From JBGPYB01 sp041493035 (GTDB taxonomy: Bacteria; Acidobacteriota; Vicinamibacteria; Fen-336), in the NCBI GenBank assembly GCA_041493035.1, contig JBGPYB010000002.1, positions 1 to 64,000 on the forward strand: 64,000 nucleotides of DNA. Direction: 5' to 3'. The notes beneath the pieces are model-generated. The model was not told the DNA's origin. It saw only the letters and a list, made by a program, of their open reading frames with translations, and did not search any database. The translations under genes and the position numbers were made by a program. Positions 43,691 through 53,811 of the stretch are shown piece after piece. The first letter of the stretch is position 1. Every line of letters starts with the position of its first letter.

Positions 43691-44596
43691 CTAGCCGGCG
43701 CTCGCCGGGGGGTAGGGCGTCACTTCGGTGAAGGCCCGCAGAGGTACGGCGCGCCCATCGCGCCAGAACGACTGAAGCTGCGCAATGGCCATGCCGGTGT
43801 TCGCCGGGGTCGTGATGCTCGCCGTCAGACCTCCCGCGTCCACCAGCCTCCTCCCGTAGCGCGGGCTCGCGTCGACGCCCAGGTACTTCGCCTTCGAGAA
43901 CATGTCCCGGTGGGCCGGGTTCGCGAGAGCCTTCGCGGCGTTCTTCGCTCCCGTCGCCAACTCGTCGTTGTGAGCCGCGACCACATGGATCGCATCGGTG
44001 CGAGCCTTGAAGACGCCGTACCAGCTGTTGAACGCTCCGATCCCGTCCGCTTCCGTCCACTGGCCGGCCTCGGTGTCGAAGAGGTTCACGCCGGCGCGGA
44101 GCGTCGATTTGGCGCCCGCGAGGCGCTGCTGCGCCGCCGACGAGCGCTGCGGGCCCGTGACGCAGAGGGCGTTGCCTCCGTTGGGCAGGAGAGCGGAGAT
44201 CTGCCGCCCCTGGATTTCGCCGATCTTCGTGTGGTCGGTGCTGACGGTTCCAAACGGATGGTCGGAGCCCCACGCCCGAGCGTGCTCCTCGACCGACGGC
44301 CCCCAGGCGTTCAGCAACACGAGGCCCGTCCGTCCCTTGAGGTCACGAAGGATGAGGTCCATGGTCGCGACGCTGGCCGGCTCTGTCACCACTGCGTCGA
44401 GAGGTTTGGTTGGCGCGTCGAGCAGTCTCTTCCGCAGAACGCGAAGCTGATCGAAGCCCGGTGCGAAGGCCACTTCGACGTCGGCCCCGAGACGTTTTCC
44501 TTCGCTTAGAGCCGTTTCTTCTTGCAGCAGTTGGTAGCCGTTGGTTTCTCCGCGCTCCTTGTTGCCGATGAGGAGCACGAAGATGCTCTTCGCCAT
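43691..44596 (-). CDS. Periplasmic-binding-protein-like domain without signal peptide
   Basis: A 301-residue protein of the Peripla_BP_4 (sugar-binding, LacI-like) fold: SIFVLLIGNKERGETNGYQL at the start, DAVVTEPASVATMDLI, LNAWGPSVEEHARAW, HVVAAHNDELATGAKNA and a C-terminal TTPANTGMAIAQLQ. It begins MAKSIFVLL with no signal peptide, HTH or membrane anchor, so it should stay in the cytoplasm. AAAAAAGGAGG precedes the ATG. It may sense a sugar or act in an unusual signalling role. Two short hairpins (43637-43659 and 43662-43675) follow the stop. Confidence 0.72.
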   Translation of the reverse strand: MAKSIFVLLIGNKERGETNGYQLLQEETALSEGKRLGADVEVAFAPGFDQLRVLRKRLLDAPTKPLDAVVTEPASVATMDLILRDLKGRTGLVLLNAWGPSVEEHARAWGSDHPFGTVSTDHTKIGEIQGRQISALLPNGGNALCVTGPQRSSAAQQRLAGAKSTLRAGVNLFDTEAGQWTEADGIGAFNSWYGVFKARTDAIHVVAAHNDELATGAKNAAKALANPAHRDMFSKAKYLGVDASPRYGRRLVDAGGLTASITTPANTGMAIAQLQSFWRDGRAVPLRAFTEVTPYPPASAG

Positions 44597-44727
44597 TCCC
44601 CAAGCCTCCTTTTTTGTCGCGCCTTTCTCATAGCCTACACCGGGAAGGCCGTCGGGCGGAGAGCTTCCGAAAGGGGTTTCGTAGACTGTAACGTATTGTG
44701 TCTACCAACTTTGCGAAGTGTGGGGGG

Positions 44728-45081
44728 CTACTTCTTCTGTTGGGCGAGGAGGTCCCGGATCTCCCGGAGCAGCGCCTCCTGGGGGGCCGAGGGCGGAGCC
44801 ATTCGAGCCGCATAGCGGTTGAAGGGGAGGACGATCAGGAAGTAGAGACCGGCCGCCTTGATCAGGAAGCTGACGAGAGCATTCAAGAGGTTCCCCACGC
44901 CGATCGATCCCAGTTTGATGGCGGAGAAATCGGGCTGCCCGCCGAGCATTCCGATGATGGGCGTGATGAGATCCTTGACGAGAGAGTCGACGACGGCGCC
45001 GAACGCCGCGCCGATGATTACGCCGACGGCCAGATCGATGACGTTGCCGCGGGCAATGAAGTCCCGAAAGCCCTTGATCAT
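44728..45081 (-). CDS. mscL: Large-conductance mechanosensitive channel MscL
   Basis: A 117-residue protein with the classic start MIKGFRDFIARGNVIDLAVG. Membrane segment 1 (AVGVIIGAAFGAVVDSLV) and segment 2 (ALVSFLIKAAGLYFLIVLPF) are separated by a periplasmic loop. The C-terminal helix EALLREIRDLLAQ assembles the cytoplasmic bundle. The channel releases solutes upon hypo-osmotic shock. Length and all landmarks fit the family. Confidence 0.96.
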   Translation of the reverse strand: MIKGFRDFIARGNVIDLAVGVIIGAAFGAVVDSLVKDLITPIIGMLGGQPDFSAIKLGSIGVGNLLNALVSFLIKAAGLYFLIVLPFNRYAARMAPPSAPQEALLREIRDLLAQQKK

Positions 45082-45143
45082 TTTCGGCTCCTCTCCAAAA
45101 GCTGCCGGAGTCTATCCAAAGGCCCCTTCCGCCGCCAGCGTGC

Positions 45144-46217
45144 TCAGGCTGTGGCGGCGAGGCGGCGCCGCCGAGCCCGGGAGGCTTCGGCGAGGTCGTC
45201 CAGGAGCGGCTCCGTGCGTTCCCAGCTCATGCAGGCGTCGGTGATGCTCTGTCCGTACGTGAGGCTCGACTTTCCCTCGTGGTCCTGCCGGCCGGCGACG
45301 AGGAAGCTCTCCATCATCACGCCCATGATCCCGCGGTTTCCCTCGCGCACCTGCTCCGCCACGTGGCGGGCCACCTCCGCCTGACGCTCGTGGTCCTTGC
45401 CGCTGTTGGCGTGGCTGCAGTCGAGCATCAGACGCGGGGGAAGCGCCGCCGCTGAAAGCGCATGGACCGAGGCGGCGACCTTTTCCCGAGAGTAGTTGGG
45501 CCCCGTGCTCCCGCCCCGCAGGACGAGATGGCAATCGCGGTTTCCCGCCGTGGCCACGATCGCGGCAACACCCTGCTTGGTCACGCTCAGGAAATGGTGG
45601 GGGTGGGCGCTCGACCGAGCGGCGTCGATGGCGACCTGGACGTTGCCGTCGGTTCCGTTCTTGAAGCCGACGGGCATCGACAACCCCGAAGCCAGCTCCC
45701 GATGCACCTGGCTCTCCGACGTCCTCGCCCCGATGGCCCCCCACGCGACGAGATCGGCGAGGAACTGGGGCGTGATCGGGTCGAGGAACTCTGTCCCCGC
45801 CGGAAGCCCCATCTCCGCCAGGTCGACGAGGAAGCGGCGGGCGAGGCGCAGGCCTTCGTTGATGGCGAAGCTGCCGTCCAGACGCGGGTCGTTGATGAGC
45901 CCCTTCCAGCCTACGGTGCTCCGCGGCTTCTCGAAGTACACGCGCATCACGACGAGGAGGTCCTGAGCGCGAGCCTCGGCCCGCTCCTTCAACTTGCGGG
46001 CATAGTCGAGGCCGGCCTTCGTATCGTGGATCGAGCAAGGACCCACGACGACCAACAGGCGATCGTCATGCCCGTGGAGGATGCGTGCGGCCGCAAGGCG
46101 CGCGGCTGAAACCACGGTCGTCCCCTCCTCGCTGACGGGGATTTCCTCCATCAGGATGGCCGGCGGCAGGAGGGGCCGGAGGCTCTCAATCCGGACGTCG
46201 TCGGTCTGATGGCGCAT
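45144..46217 (-). CDS. aroG: 3-deoxy-7-phosphoheptulonate (DAHP) synthase, class I
   Basis: A 357-residue enzyme that condenses phosphoenolpyruvate and erythrose 4-phosphate in the first shikimate step. Recognisable parts are LVVVGPCSIHDTKAGLDYA, VVMRVYFEKPRSTVGWKGL, INDPRLDGSF, GARTSESQVHRELASGLS, PVGFKNGTDGN and LMLDCSHANSGKDHERQ, covering substrate- and metal-binding residues (Cys, His, Glu, Asp). I chose the ATG at 46217, giving an AroFGH-like N-terminus; ATG 46244 is an alternative. The N-terminal extension suggests feedback regulation by an aromatic amino acid, which cannot be specified. Confidence 0.93.
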   Translation of the reverse strand: MRHQTDDVRIESLRPLLPPAILMEEIPVSEEGTTVVSAARLAAARILHGHDDRLLVVVGPCSIHDTKAGLDYARKLKERAEARAQDLLVVMRVYFEKPRSTVGWKGLINDPRLDGSFAINEGLRLARRFLVDLAEMGLPAGTEFLDPITPQFLADLVAWGAIGARTSESQVHRELASGLSMPVGFKNGTDGNVQVAIDAARSSAHPHHFLSVTKQGVAAIVATAGNRDCHLVLRGGSTGPNYSREKVAASVHALSAAALPPRLMLDCSHANSGKDHERQAEVARHVAEQVREGNRGIMGVMMESFLVAGRQDHEGKSSLTYGQSITDACMSWERTEPLLDDLAEASRARRRRLAATA

Positions 46218-46402
46218 GAAAGTCGAATGGTAGCGTGTCCTCACACCCGTGGCCAGTGGCGCGGGCGCCCACCTCAGGCACTACGACGATGCCGACGAGC
46301 GATCTAGCTGTGTAATGGACGACATTAGAAGAATGCGTTGGACTAATGGCATGAGGCTTTCGTACAACAGTGTGGGAGGCGGACTCCCGACGGGAGGATT
46401 TC

Positions 46403-47239
46403 ATGGGCGAACCCAAGGACGTGCGGCGCCACTATCTGCTGGCCAGCGATTTCGATCAGACCCTGAGCTTCAACGACTCCGGGATGGTCCTGAGCGATCT
46501 GCTCGGAACCTCCGGGTTCGGGCAGAAGGTCGCCGGTCTGGCTCGGATCAACCTGGTCCAGCAGGGAGGCGAGCTGGCCTACCTGCTTCTCCACGATCCG
46601 GAGTATCGGCGGGTCCGGCGCGAGCACCTCTTCGAGGTGGGGAAGCGGATCCGGCTGAAGCACAACATCGGCCGTCTCGTCGAGATGCTGGCGAGCGGAA
46701 TCGCGGGGTATCACTTCTCGTTCTTCGTGGTGTCGGCGGCCCCGGAAGAGGTGATCCAGTCGGCCCTCGAAGGGATCGTCCCGCCGGACCACATCTATGC
46801 GACGCGCTTCAACTACCATCCGGTGACGGGGGAGATCGAGTCCATCGTCCGGGTGCCCGCGGGGTACGGGAAGGTGGCAGTCCTGAACGATCTTCGGTCG
46901 ACGCTTCAGGTGAGCCCCGACCACATCGTCTACGTGGGGGACGGCAACTCCGACATCCACGTCATGCTCCACGTCAATCGCCTGGACGGATACACCATCG
47001 CCGTCTCGGAGGGGAAGTACATCGCTCCCATCGCCAAGCGCACGATCCTGAGCGACGACTCCTTGAGCGTCCTCGTGCCGATTCTCGAGGACATCGTGGG
47101 CTGGGAGGATCCGCTTCAGATCCGCTCCCTCTTCGAGCTCTATGGGTTGCAGATCCAGGAGTGGGACAAGGTGCGCACCGACTTCCTGACCATTCGGGAG
47201 AGCTCCCTCGGGAGCGCGGCGGAGGTCACCCGTGCTTGA
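46403..47239 (+). CDS. HAD-superfamily phosphatase
   Basis: A 278-residue protein. The ATG at 46403 follows GGGAGGA. HAD motif I is [13 protein letters not shown] (nucleophile and acid/base Asp), motif II is the serine in FVVSAAPEE, a lysine lies around YGKVAV, and motif III is [15 protein letters not shown] helical cap lies between motifs I and II, similar to phosphoserine phosphatase-like enzymes. The substrate is unknown. It is followed by a small membrane protein whose start overlaps by 8 bases. Confidence 0.82.
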   Translation: MGEPKDVRRHYLLASDFDQTLSFNDSGMVLSDLLGTSGFGQKVAGLARINLVQQGGELAYLLLHDPEYRRVRREHLFEVGKRIRLKHNIGRLVEMLASGIAGYHFSFFVVSAAPEEVIQSALEGIVPPDHIYATRFNYHPVTGEIESIVRVPAGYGKVAVLNDLRSTLQVSPDHIVYVGDGNSDIHVMLHVNRLDGYTIAVSEGKYIAPIAKRTILSDDSLSVLVPILEDIVGWEDPLQIRSLFELYGLQIQEWDKVRTDFLTIRESSLGSAAEVTRA

Positions 47240-47459
47240 CGCGATCGGCTGGGTGGCGACGGCGGTCTTCGCCGTGTCCTACCTCTGCAAGGAGCCCAGG
47301 CTCTTGCGGAGGCTCCAGGCCGGCGCGGCGGTCCTCTGGATCGCGTATGGCGTGATCCTCAAGGCGCCACCGGTGATCGTCGCCAACGTCATCGTCGCGA
47401 CCCTCGCCGGCTGGTCGTCCCTCCGTCCCGCGCGAGAGCCGCGGCAGGAAGAGGCCTAA
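47232..47459 (+). CDS. Small membrane protein, SemiSWEET/YgjV-like
   Basis: A 75-residue protein with three hydrophobic segments ([49 protein letters not shown]). This size and the repeated tri-helical arrangement resemble SemiSWEET-like or half-YgjV proteins; assignment is tentative. The GTG start overlaps the HAD gene, so the two are coupled. Confidence 0.6.
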   Translation: MLDAIGWVATAVFAVSYLCKEPRLLRRLQAGAAVLWIAYGVILKAPPVIVANVIVATLAGWSSLRPAREPRQEEA

Positions 47460-47504
47460 CCGCACTACCATTGCGTCGGCGCCGCAGCCGCCGGAGGCCA
47501 GTTG

Positions 47505-50500
47505 ATGACGAAGGCCCGCCGCGTTTTCCGACTCCTCGCGACCATCGTCGCACTCCTGTCCGCGACGCCGGCTTTCGCGACCGGCTCCTCGGACCCGCTC
47601 GAAGCGGGCTGGAGCGATCCGCCTCTCTCTGCGCGCCCCAAGGCTCTCTGGCCCTGGATCAACGGCAACGTGGACCAGGAGGAGATCACCCACGAGTTGG
47701 AGGAGGGGAAGGCCAAGGGCATGGGGGGCTTCGACATCTGGGACATCCGTCCCGTCGTCGACGAAGAAAACGTGGTCCCCGCGGGCCCTGCTTTCATGAG
47801 TGCTCCCTCGGTTCGAGCCATCAGCCACGCGGTGCGCGAGGCGACCCGGCTCGGGCTCGAAATGGGGCTCGTGGTCTCGAGCGGCTGGAACGCGGGTGGT
47901 AGCTGGACGATCCCGGAGCACCGGACCATGGGGCTCTTCCGCTCCCGGCAGGTCTTCGATGGGCCGACGAATGTGTCGATCGTCCTCCCGTTTCCGGAGC
48001 TGCCCAGGGACTACGGCGACGAAGGGGCCGCGCTCATCGAGCGAGGCGCCGGTGGCCTTCCCGTCTTCTCGCGGGAGGTCGCGGTCCTTGCCATTCCCGT
48101 GACGCCGGACGGCGTCGTCCCGACTCCCGCGGCCGTGGTCGACCTCTCGAAGCGGGTGGACGCGGCCGGGAGGCTCACGTGGCAGGCGCCCGCCGGGCGA
48201 TGGGAGATCGTTCGCTACGTTTGCGCGAACACCGGCCAGCCCCTCATCTCCCACTCCACGAACTCCGGCGGGCCGATGATCGATCATTTCAGCCCGGAAG
48301 CCACCGAAGCTCACCTGCGCTTCTTCATCGACCTCCTCAAGGCTGAGCTCGGACCGCTTCAGAAGACGGCCCTCAAGTACTTCTACACGGACAGCTACGA
48401 GGTACGAGGCGAGCTATGGACGCCACGACTCCGGGAAGAGTTTCAGCGGCGCGCCGGCTACGATCTGCTTCCGTTCCTCGCGGCCCTCGACGGCCGGGTC
48501 GTCGCCGACCGTGATACGACGGACCGCTTTCTCTTCGACTACCGCAAGGTCCTCTCCGACCTCATCATCGAAGGGCACTACGTCAAGGCGAAAGAGATTT
48601 GCCACGGCGAAGGGATTGCCTTCGCAGCCGAAGCGGCGGGTCCGGGGCAGCCGATACATAACTGCCCTTTCGAGGCGCTCAAGTCGTCCGGCAGCCTGGA
48701 TCTTCCTCGCGGGGAGTTCTGGCACAAGCTCGAGGGCGGGAGCGCGTCGGACCAGCTTCTTCAAGTGGTAAAGGGCGTCGCCTCCGCGGCCCACATCTAC
48801 GGCCAGCGCTTCGTCGAGGCCGAGGCCTTCACGAGCGTCTGGCTCTGGCAGGAAAGCCTGGCCGAGCTGAAGCCCGATGCCGACCGTGCCTTCTGCGAGG
48901 GGCTCAACCGCATCGTCTTCCACACGTTCCCTCACACGCCGAAGGCCGCGGGGAAGCCCGGTTGGGTCTACAGCTTCGGCACACAGATAAGCGAGACGCA
49001 GCCCTGGTGGCCGAAGGCGAAGCCGTTCATGGACTACCTGGCGCGCACCAGCTTCCTTCTCCAGCGGGGCGAGTTCGTGGCCGACGTCCTCTACTACTAC
49101 GGTGACGGCGCGCCCAACTTCGTTCCACCGAAGCGCGTCGATCCGTCTCTGGGCTTCGGCTTCGACTACGACGTGGTGAACAGCGACGCGCTCTTGAACC
49201 GCCTCGAAGTGAAGGACGGCCGGCTCGTCCTGCCGTCGGGGGGCAATTACGCTATCCTCGTTCTTCCCGACGCCGACGCGATGGACCTGGACGTCCTCCG
49301 TAAGCTTGAGGTGCTCGTCCGCGGCGGCGCGACCGTCGTCGGGCCGAAGCCCACTCGCTCCCTCGGTCTCCGCGACCGCGCCGAGCGCGACGCGGAGGTA
49401 CGCCGCGTGGCCGATCGCCTCTGGGGCGTCGCCGACGGTCATGCCGCCTTCGAGAACCGATTCGGCCTCGGGCGCGTCGTCTGGGGGCGGGAGCTTCGAA
49501 CCGTTCTGGCGCAGGGGCGCATCGGCCCGGACTTCACGTACCGTGGCGCCGTTCCGGAGGGCGCCCTCGATTTCATTCACCGTCGCGACGGGGGCGCCGA
49601 GATCTACTTCGTTCGCAATACCCTGGCCCGCCCGCTCTCCGTCGACGGAGTCTTCCGCCTCTCCGGAAAGGGAGCCGAGATCTGGGACCCGCTCTCCGGC
49701 GAGCGCCGGCTCGGAATCGTCGGCGCGGACGACGGGATCAGGACTCGCCTTCTTCTCGATCTGCCTCCCCATGGATCGGTCTTCGTCGTCTTTCGCCCGG
49801 GTGCTCCCGCGCCGGCCGTGGCCGTTCTCGAGCGGGACGGCGTACGTCTCTTCCCGCTTCCCGACGTCCTCGCCATGCCCCGCGATCTGTCCGTCGTCTC
49901 GGACCCCACGGGCCGAGCCCTCTTCGCAAAGGCGCCGGGGCGCTATGTTGCGACGCGACCCGACGGGCGGCGAGTCTCTCTCGGAGACTTCGTCGTTCCT
50001 CCGCCCGTCGAGCTGAAGTCAGGTTGGAACGTGGCGTTTCCACTCGACCAGGGCAGGCGCTCGTCGCCCCTTGCAAGCCTCGTGTCGTGGTCGCGCCTTC
50101 CCGATGACGATCGGCGCTACTTCTCGGGTATCGCCACGTACACGTATCGTCTCGACGTTCCGGCCGCGGTCGATCTCTCCCGCCATCGTGCCCTCTTCGG
50201 GCTGGGACGGGTCGAGATCCTGGCACACGTGTTTGTCAACGGCGTCGACTGCGGTGTCGCCTGGGCCGAACCTTTCGTGGTCGACGTGACGGCGGCCGTG
50301 AAGCCGGGCTCCAACGAGGTGGTGATCGAGGTCGCGAACACATGGCCCAACCGTCTCATCGGAGACGCCCGCCTGCCGAAGGCTTCCCGCCGGACGAACA
50401 CCAACATCACGCGGCTCCCGAACGCGTGGATGTACCCGATGAAGGACCTGCCCATGGCCGACTACCCGCTCCGGGATGGCGGCCTTCTCGGTCCCGTCCG

Positions 50501-50534
50501 TCTCGTCTTCGAGGCCCGAATCCCCCTGGACTGA
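47505..50534 (+). CDS. Secreted GH106-like glycoside hydrolase (alpha-L-rhamnosidase-related)
   Basis: A 1009-residue exported protein with a signal peptide to about TPAFAT. The N-terminal (beta/alpha) domain begins KALWPWINGNVDQEEITHEL, with GMGGFDIWDI and GLVVSSGWNAGGSWT as in GH106-type enzymes. A long central region includes TDSYEVRGELWTPRL and AEAFTSVWLWQESLAELKP. The C-terminus ends in a galactose-binding-like domain (VFVNGVDCGVAWAEPF, VANTWPNRLIGDARLP). It probably removes rhamnose or a related sugar from plant or bacterial polysaccharide. A GGAGG site precedes ATG 47505. The GH3 gene follows 46 bases later. Confidence 0.82.
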   Translation: MTKARRVFRLLATIVALLSATPAFATGSSDPLEAGWSDPPLSARPKALWPWINGNVDQEEITHELEEGKAKGMGGFDIWDIRPVVDEENVVPAGPAFMSAPSVRAISHAVREATRLGLEMGLVVSSGWNAGGSWTIPEHRTMGLFRSRQVFDGPTNVSIVLPFPELPRDYGDEGAALIERGAGGLPVFSREVAVLAIPVTPDGVVPTPAAVVDLSKRVDAAGRLTWQAPAGRWEIVRYVCANTGQPLISHSTNSGGPMIDHFSPEATEAHLRFFIDLLKAELGPLQKTALKYFYTDSYEVRGELWTPRLREEFQRRAGYDLLPFLAALDGRVVADRDTTDRFLFDYRKVLSDLIIEGHYVKAKEICHGEGIAFAAEAAGPGQPIHNCPFEALKSSGSLDLPRGEFWHKLEGGSASDQLLQVVKGVASAAHIYGQRFVEAEAFTSVWLWQESLAELKPDADRAFCEGLNRIVFHTFPHTPKAAGKPGWVYSFGTQISETQPWWPKAKPFMDYLARTSFLLQRGEFVADVLYYYGDGAPNFVPPKRVDPSLGFGFDYDVVNSDALLNRLEVKDGRLVLPSGGNYAILVLPDADAMDLDVLRKLEVLVRGGATVVGPKPTRSLGLRDRAERDAEVRRVADRLWGVADGHAAFENRFGLGRVVWGRELRTVLAQGRIGPDFTYRGAVPEGALDFIHRRDGGAEIYFVRNTLARPLSVDGVFRLSGKGAEIWDPLSGERRLGIVGADDGIRTRLLLDLPPHGSVFVVFRPGAPAPAVAVLERDGVRLFPLPDVLAMPRDLSVVSDPTGRALFAKAPGRYVATRPDGRRVSLGDFVVPPPVELKSGWNVAFPLDQGRRSSPLASLVSWSRLPDDDRRYFSGIATYTYRLDVPAAVDLSRHRALFGLGRVEILAHVFVNGVDCGVAWAEPFVVDVTAAVKPGSNEVVIEVANTWPNRLIGDARLPKASRRTNTNITRLPNAWMYPMKDLPMADYPLRDGGLLGPVRLVFEARIPLD

Positions 50535-50580
50535 GGGGCGTTGACCGGTTAGGGTAGGGGCCGTTCTTCAGGGAGAAACG

Positions 50581-52437
50581 ATGAAACCTTGGCTTCCCGT
50601 GACGGCGTCCGCCGCGATGCTCGCCGCCAGCCTCTTCACCGCGTCGGGGTCGCGAGCGGCGTCGGCGTCGCGAATCCGCTTCTCGGCCTACGACGGTCAG
50701 GTGCAGGCCCTTCTCTCCCAGATGACCCTCGAAGAGAAGGTCGGCCAGATGACCCAGCCCGACCAGAGTCTCCTGAAGGACGAGGCCGACATCGAGAGGT
50801 ACTTCCTGGGGTCCGTTCTCTCGGGCGGAAACTCGGACCCGAAGACCAACAGCCTCGAGGACTGGACGGAGATGTACGACCGCTACCAGACCCACAGCGC
50901 CAAGACCCGTCTCAAGATTCCGATCCTGTACGGCGTCGACGCGGTCCACGGCCACAGCAACGTCCTGACGGCCGTGATCTTTCCCCACAACGTGGGCCTC
51001 GGAGCGACCCGAGACGCCGCCCTCGTGGAAGAGATCGGCCGCATCACGGCGGCCGAGGTGCGGGCCACGGGGATCCAGTGGGCCTTCGCCCCGTGCGTCA
51101 CCGTGCCGCGCGACAGGCGATGGGGGCGTTCGTACGAAGGCTTTGCCGAGGATCCGACCCTCGTGGCCAAGCTGGGCGCGGCCGCCGTCCGCGGGTTCCA
51201 GGGGGCCGACCTCAAGGACCCGCTGCGTGTCCTCGCCTGCGCCAAGCACTACGCTGGCGACGGAGGCACCGCCTACGGAACCGGACGCCCCGACGGGAAG
51301 GGGGGACGCTCTCCGCTGGATCAGGGAGACACCCAGCTCGACGAAACCACGTTGCGGAAGATCCACTTGCAAGGGTACGTCAGCGCCATCGAAGCGGGGG
51401 TCGGTTCCATCATGCCGTCGTACAGCAGTTGGAACGGGCTGAAGTGCTCCGGGAGCCATCGTCTCCTCACCGAGATCCTGAAGGACGAGATGGGCTTCGA
51501 AGGGTTCCTCATCTCCGACTACAACGCCCTCGACGACCTCCCGGGAGACCAGCGCAGCCAGATCCGCCAGTCGATCAACGCGGGAATGGACATGGTCATG
51601 GTTCCGGAGAGGTACAGGGAGTTCTTTGCGACCCTCAAGAGCCTCGCCGAAGCCGGCGAGGTCCCCATGGCGCGCATAGACGACGCGGTGAAGCGGATTC
51701 TCCGAGTCAAGTTTGCGATGGGTCTCATGGACCCGGCACGATCCCCGCTGTCGGATCGCACCGTCCAGAGGGACTTCGGATCTCCCGAGCATCGTGCGGT
51801 CGCCCGCCGCGCGGTTCGTGAGTCCCTCGTCCTGCTGAAGAACGAGAAGAAGGCCTTGCCGCTTTCCAAGAACGCCAAGCGGATCCACGTCGCGGGGAAG
51901 AGCGCCGACGACCTCGGCAATCAATGCGGCGGTTGGACCATCAGCTGGCAAGGGGCGAGCGGGACGCCCACGACCGGGACGACGATTCTCGCCGCCCTCA
52001 AGGGGGCCGTGTCGAAGGCCACGGCCGTGACGTTCTCGAGAGACGGCAGCGGCGCGGCAGGAGCCGACGTCGGCCTCGTCGTTGTCGGCGAGACGCCTTA
52101 CGCCGAGGGCTTCGGCGATCGCACGGACCTGGCACTCGCCAGGGAAGACCTCGAGGCTATCGCCAACGTGAAGAAGGCCGGCATCCCGGTCGTGGTCGTG
52201 GTTCTGTCGGGCAGGCCGATGATCCTAGGGGACGCGCTCGCCAACAGCGACGCCCTCGTCGCTGCCTGGCTCCCAGGGAGTGAAGGGCTAGGCGTCACCG
52301 ACGTCCTCTTCGGCGACTCCAAGCCCACGGGGAAGCTTCCGTTCACGTGGCCTCGCTCGATGGCGCAGATGCCCATCAACGTGGGGGACGCGACCTACGA
52401 TCCCCTCTTTGCCTACGGCTCCGGCCTCACTTACTGA
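50581..52437 (+). CDS. Secreted GH3 beta-glucosidase
   Basis: A 618-residue exported enzyme with a signal peptide to about RAASAS. The GH3 N-domain has [49 protein letters not shown] and [11 protein letters not shown]; the nucleophile Asp is in [14 protein letters not shown]. The C-domain follows with [39 protein letters not shown] and the terminal FAYGSGLTY. The closest well-known type is the periplasmic beta-glucosidase/cellodextrinase group. It lacks the fibronectin-III tail of BglX-like enzymes. It is likely to act together with the GH106-like enzyme on oligosaccharides. Confidence 0.92.
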   Translation: MKPWLPVTASAAMLAASLFTASGSRAASASRIRFSAYDGQVQALLSQMTLEEKVGQMTQPDQSLLKDEADIERYFLGSVLSGGNSDPKTNSLEDWTEMYDRYQTHSAKTRLKIPILYGVDAVHGHSNVLTAVIFPHNVGLGATRDAALVEEIGRITAAEVRATGIQWAFAPCVTVPRDRRWGRSYEGFAEDPTLVAKLGAAAVRGFQGADLKDPLRVLACAKHYAGDGGTAYGTGRPDGKGGRSPLDQGDTQLDETTLRKIHLQGYVSAIEAGVGSIMPSYSSWNGLKCSGSHRLLTEILKDEMGFEGFLISDYNALDDLPGDQRSQIRQSINAGMDMVMVPERYREFFATLKSLAEAGEVPMARIDDAVKRILRVKFAMGLMDPARSPLSDRTVQRDFGSPEHRAVARRAVRESLVLLKNEKKALPLSKNAKRIHVAGKSADDLGNQCGGWTISWQGASGTPTTGTTILAALKGAVSKATAVTFSRDGSGAAGADVGLVVVGETPYAEGFGDRTDLALAREDLEAIANVKKAGIPVVVVVLSGRPMILGDALANSDALVAAWLPGSEGLGVTDVLFGDSKPTGKLPFTWPRSMAQMPINVGDATYDPLFAYGSGLTY

Positions 52438-52446
52438 GAGCGGTCC

Positions 52447-53298
52447 ATGAAATGGGAAGGCCGCGAGGAAAGCGACAACGTCGAGGACCAGCGCGGGCGG
52501 AGCCCTCTTTCGGGGCGCGGTGCGGGCATCGGCTTGGGCGGCCTGCTCCTCGTGATCGTGATCGCGCTCATCACGGGGCGTGACCCAACCCAGATTCTTC
52601 AGCTCCTTCAAGGGACGCAGGGGACGGCCCGGCAGAGCGAGCCTGTTCCGAGGCAGGCCCCGCCCGCGAACGATACCCTCGGACGGTTCGCGAGTGTCGT
52701 CCTGCGCGACACCGAGAACACGTGGGAGGGCGTCTTCACGAAGGCCGGCCGGCGCTACGAACGGCCGAAGATGGTGCTCTTCACGGGCGCCGTCGATTCG
52801 GCCTGTGGCTACACGTCCTCGGCCGTGGGCCCCTTCTACTGTCCCGCCGATCGCAAGGTCTACCTCGACCTGTCCTTCTTCGACGAGCTCTCCCGCAAGT
52901 TCGGAGCGCCGGGGGACTTCGCTCACGCTTACGTGATCGCCCACGAGGTCGGTCATCATGTCCAGAACCTCCTCGGGATTTCAGGCAAGGTGGACGCCGC
53001 CCGGGCGCGCATGGGGGAGCGAGACGCGAACGCTCTCTCGGTCAAGGTCGAGCTTCAGGCCGACTGCCTCGCCGGCGTCTGGGCTCACTACGCCGCGGGC
53101 AAGCCGGACATGCTCGAGCCCGGCGACCTGGAGGAAGGGCTCCGGGCCGCGGCCGCCATCGGCGACGACCGCCTCCAGCGCCTGACCCGAGGGCGCGTGC
53201 AGCCCGAGTCCTGGACCCACGGCTCGTCGGCCGACCGCGTCCGCTGGCTCCGGGAGGGAATCAAGACCGGCGATCCGAACACCTGCAAGACGCTGTAG
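52447..53298 (+). CDS. Neutral zinc metallopeptidase, YpfJ family
   Basis: A 283-residue protein with the family start MKWEGREESDNVEDQRG, a membrane segment at ~residues 28-45 (IGLGGLLLVIVIALITG) and an external catalytic domain. The zinc motif is HEVGHH in YVIAHEVGHHVQNLLG, with the distal acidic region VELQADCLAGVWAHY. CGYTSSAVGPFYCPADRKVY is also characteristic. It is a single-pass membrane-anchored peptidase of unknown substrate, starting 9 bases after the GH3 gene. Confidence 0.88.
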   Translation: MKWEGREESDNVEDQRGRSPLSGRGAGIGLGGLLLVIVIALITGRDPTQILQLLQGTQGTARQSEPVPRQAPPANDTLGRFASVVLRDTENTWEGVFTKAGRRYERPKMVLFTGAVDSACGYTSSAVGPFYCPADRKVYLDLSFFDELSRKFGAPGDFAHAYVIAHEVGHHVQNLLGISGKVDAARARMGERDANALSVKVELQADCLAGVWAHYAAGKPDMLEPGDLEEGLRAAAAIGDDRLQRLTRGRVQPESWTHGSSADRVRWLREGIKTGDPNTCKTL

Positions 53299-53314
53299 GG
53301 CCGACCGTCGAACG

Positions 53315-53380
53315 CTACCGGAAGTTCTCGATCATCAACAGGTCGCTGCCCTCGCCGACGACCTTCCCGTAGAGGATCGT
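53315..53380 (-). pseudogene. 3'-terminal relic of a kinase-PD40 gene (relic A)
   Basis: Sixty-six bases on the minus strand encode YGKVVGEGSDLLMIENFR followed by TAG. This is nearly the same as the end of the intact kinase gene at 54193-56907, and the DNA similarity stops at about 53380. No kinase or propeller sequence remains upstream. It marks the site of a former or partially copied paralogue next to the DUF433/DUF5615 pair. Confidence 0.75.
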
Positions 53381-53481
53381 TCCGAAAAGGAGCACCACCG
53401 CCTCACGGGTGGCCTTCTCCACGGATTGCTCAGTCTGGTCCAGAAGGGCCCCAAGGTTACGGTTCGCATGCAGGGAAGCGG

Positions 53482-53487
53482 TAGAAT
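53482..53487 (+). promoter_or_regulatory. -10 box for leaderless antitoxin transcript
   Basis: TAGAAT ends 9 bases before the ATG at 53497, which would give a transcript with almost no leader. No ribosome-binding site precedes either ATG. No clear -35 box is visible. Confidence 0.4.
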
Positions 53488-53496
53488 ATGAGTGCC

Positions 53497-53811
53497 ATGG
53501 CAACCGTTCCGGCAGTCCTCTACCCCCACATCTCCAAGAGGCCCGGGGTGTGTGGAGGCAAGGCCTGCATCGACGGAACCCGCATCCGCGTGATGGACAT
53601 CGTGGCCCTTCATACCCAGGGCCACACCGTCGAGGAGATGCTCGAACACTTCGAGTCTCGGCCCCTCACCCCGGCCGAGGTCTACAGCGCGCTGGCCTAC
53701 TACCACGACCACAAGGACGAGATCGAAGCCTCCTTCGCGGACGAGGAGAGGGCTGACACCGAACACGAAGGCAGGAAAGCCGAGTACCTGAAGCGCCGCC
53801 CCGGCCAGTAG
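53497..53811 (+). CDS. DUF433 antitoxin
   Basis: A 104-residue protein of the DUF433 family (VapB-like, winged-helix). It has PHISKRPGVCGGKACIDGTR, IRVMDIVALHTQGHTVEEML and LTPAEVYSALAYYHDHKDEI, all diagnostic. It should bind DNA as a repressor and neutralise the DUF5615 partner. ATG 53488 is an alternative start, but the -10 box position favours 53497. The following gene starts on its last base. Confidence 0.87.
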   Translation: MATVPAVLYPHISKRPGVCGGKACIDGTRIRVMDIVALHTQGHTVEEMLEHFESRPLTPAEVYSALAYYHDHKDEIEASFADEERADTEHEGRKAEYLKRRPGQ

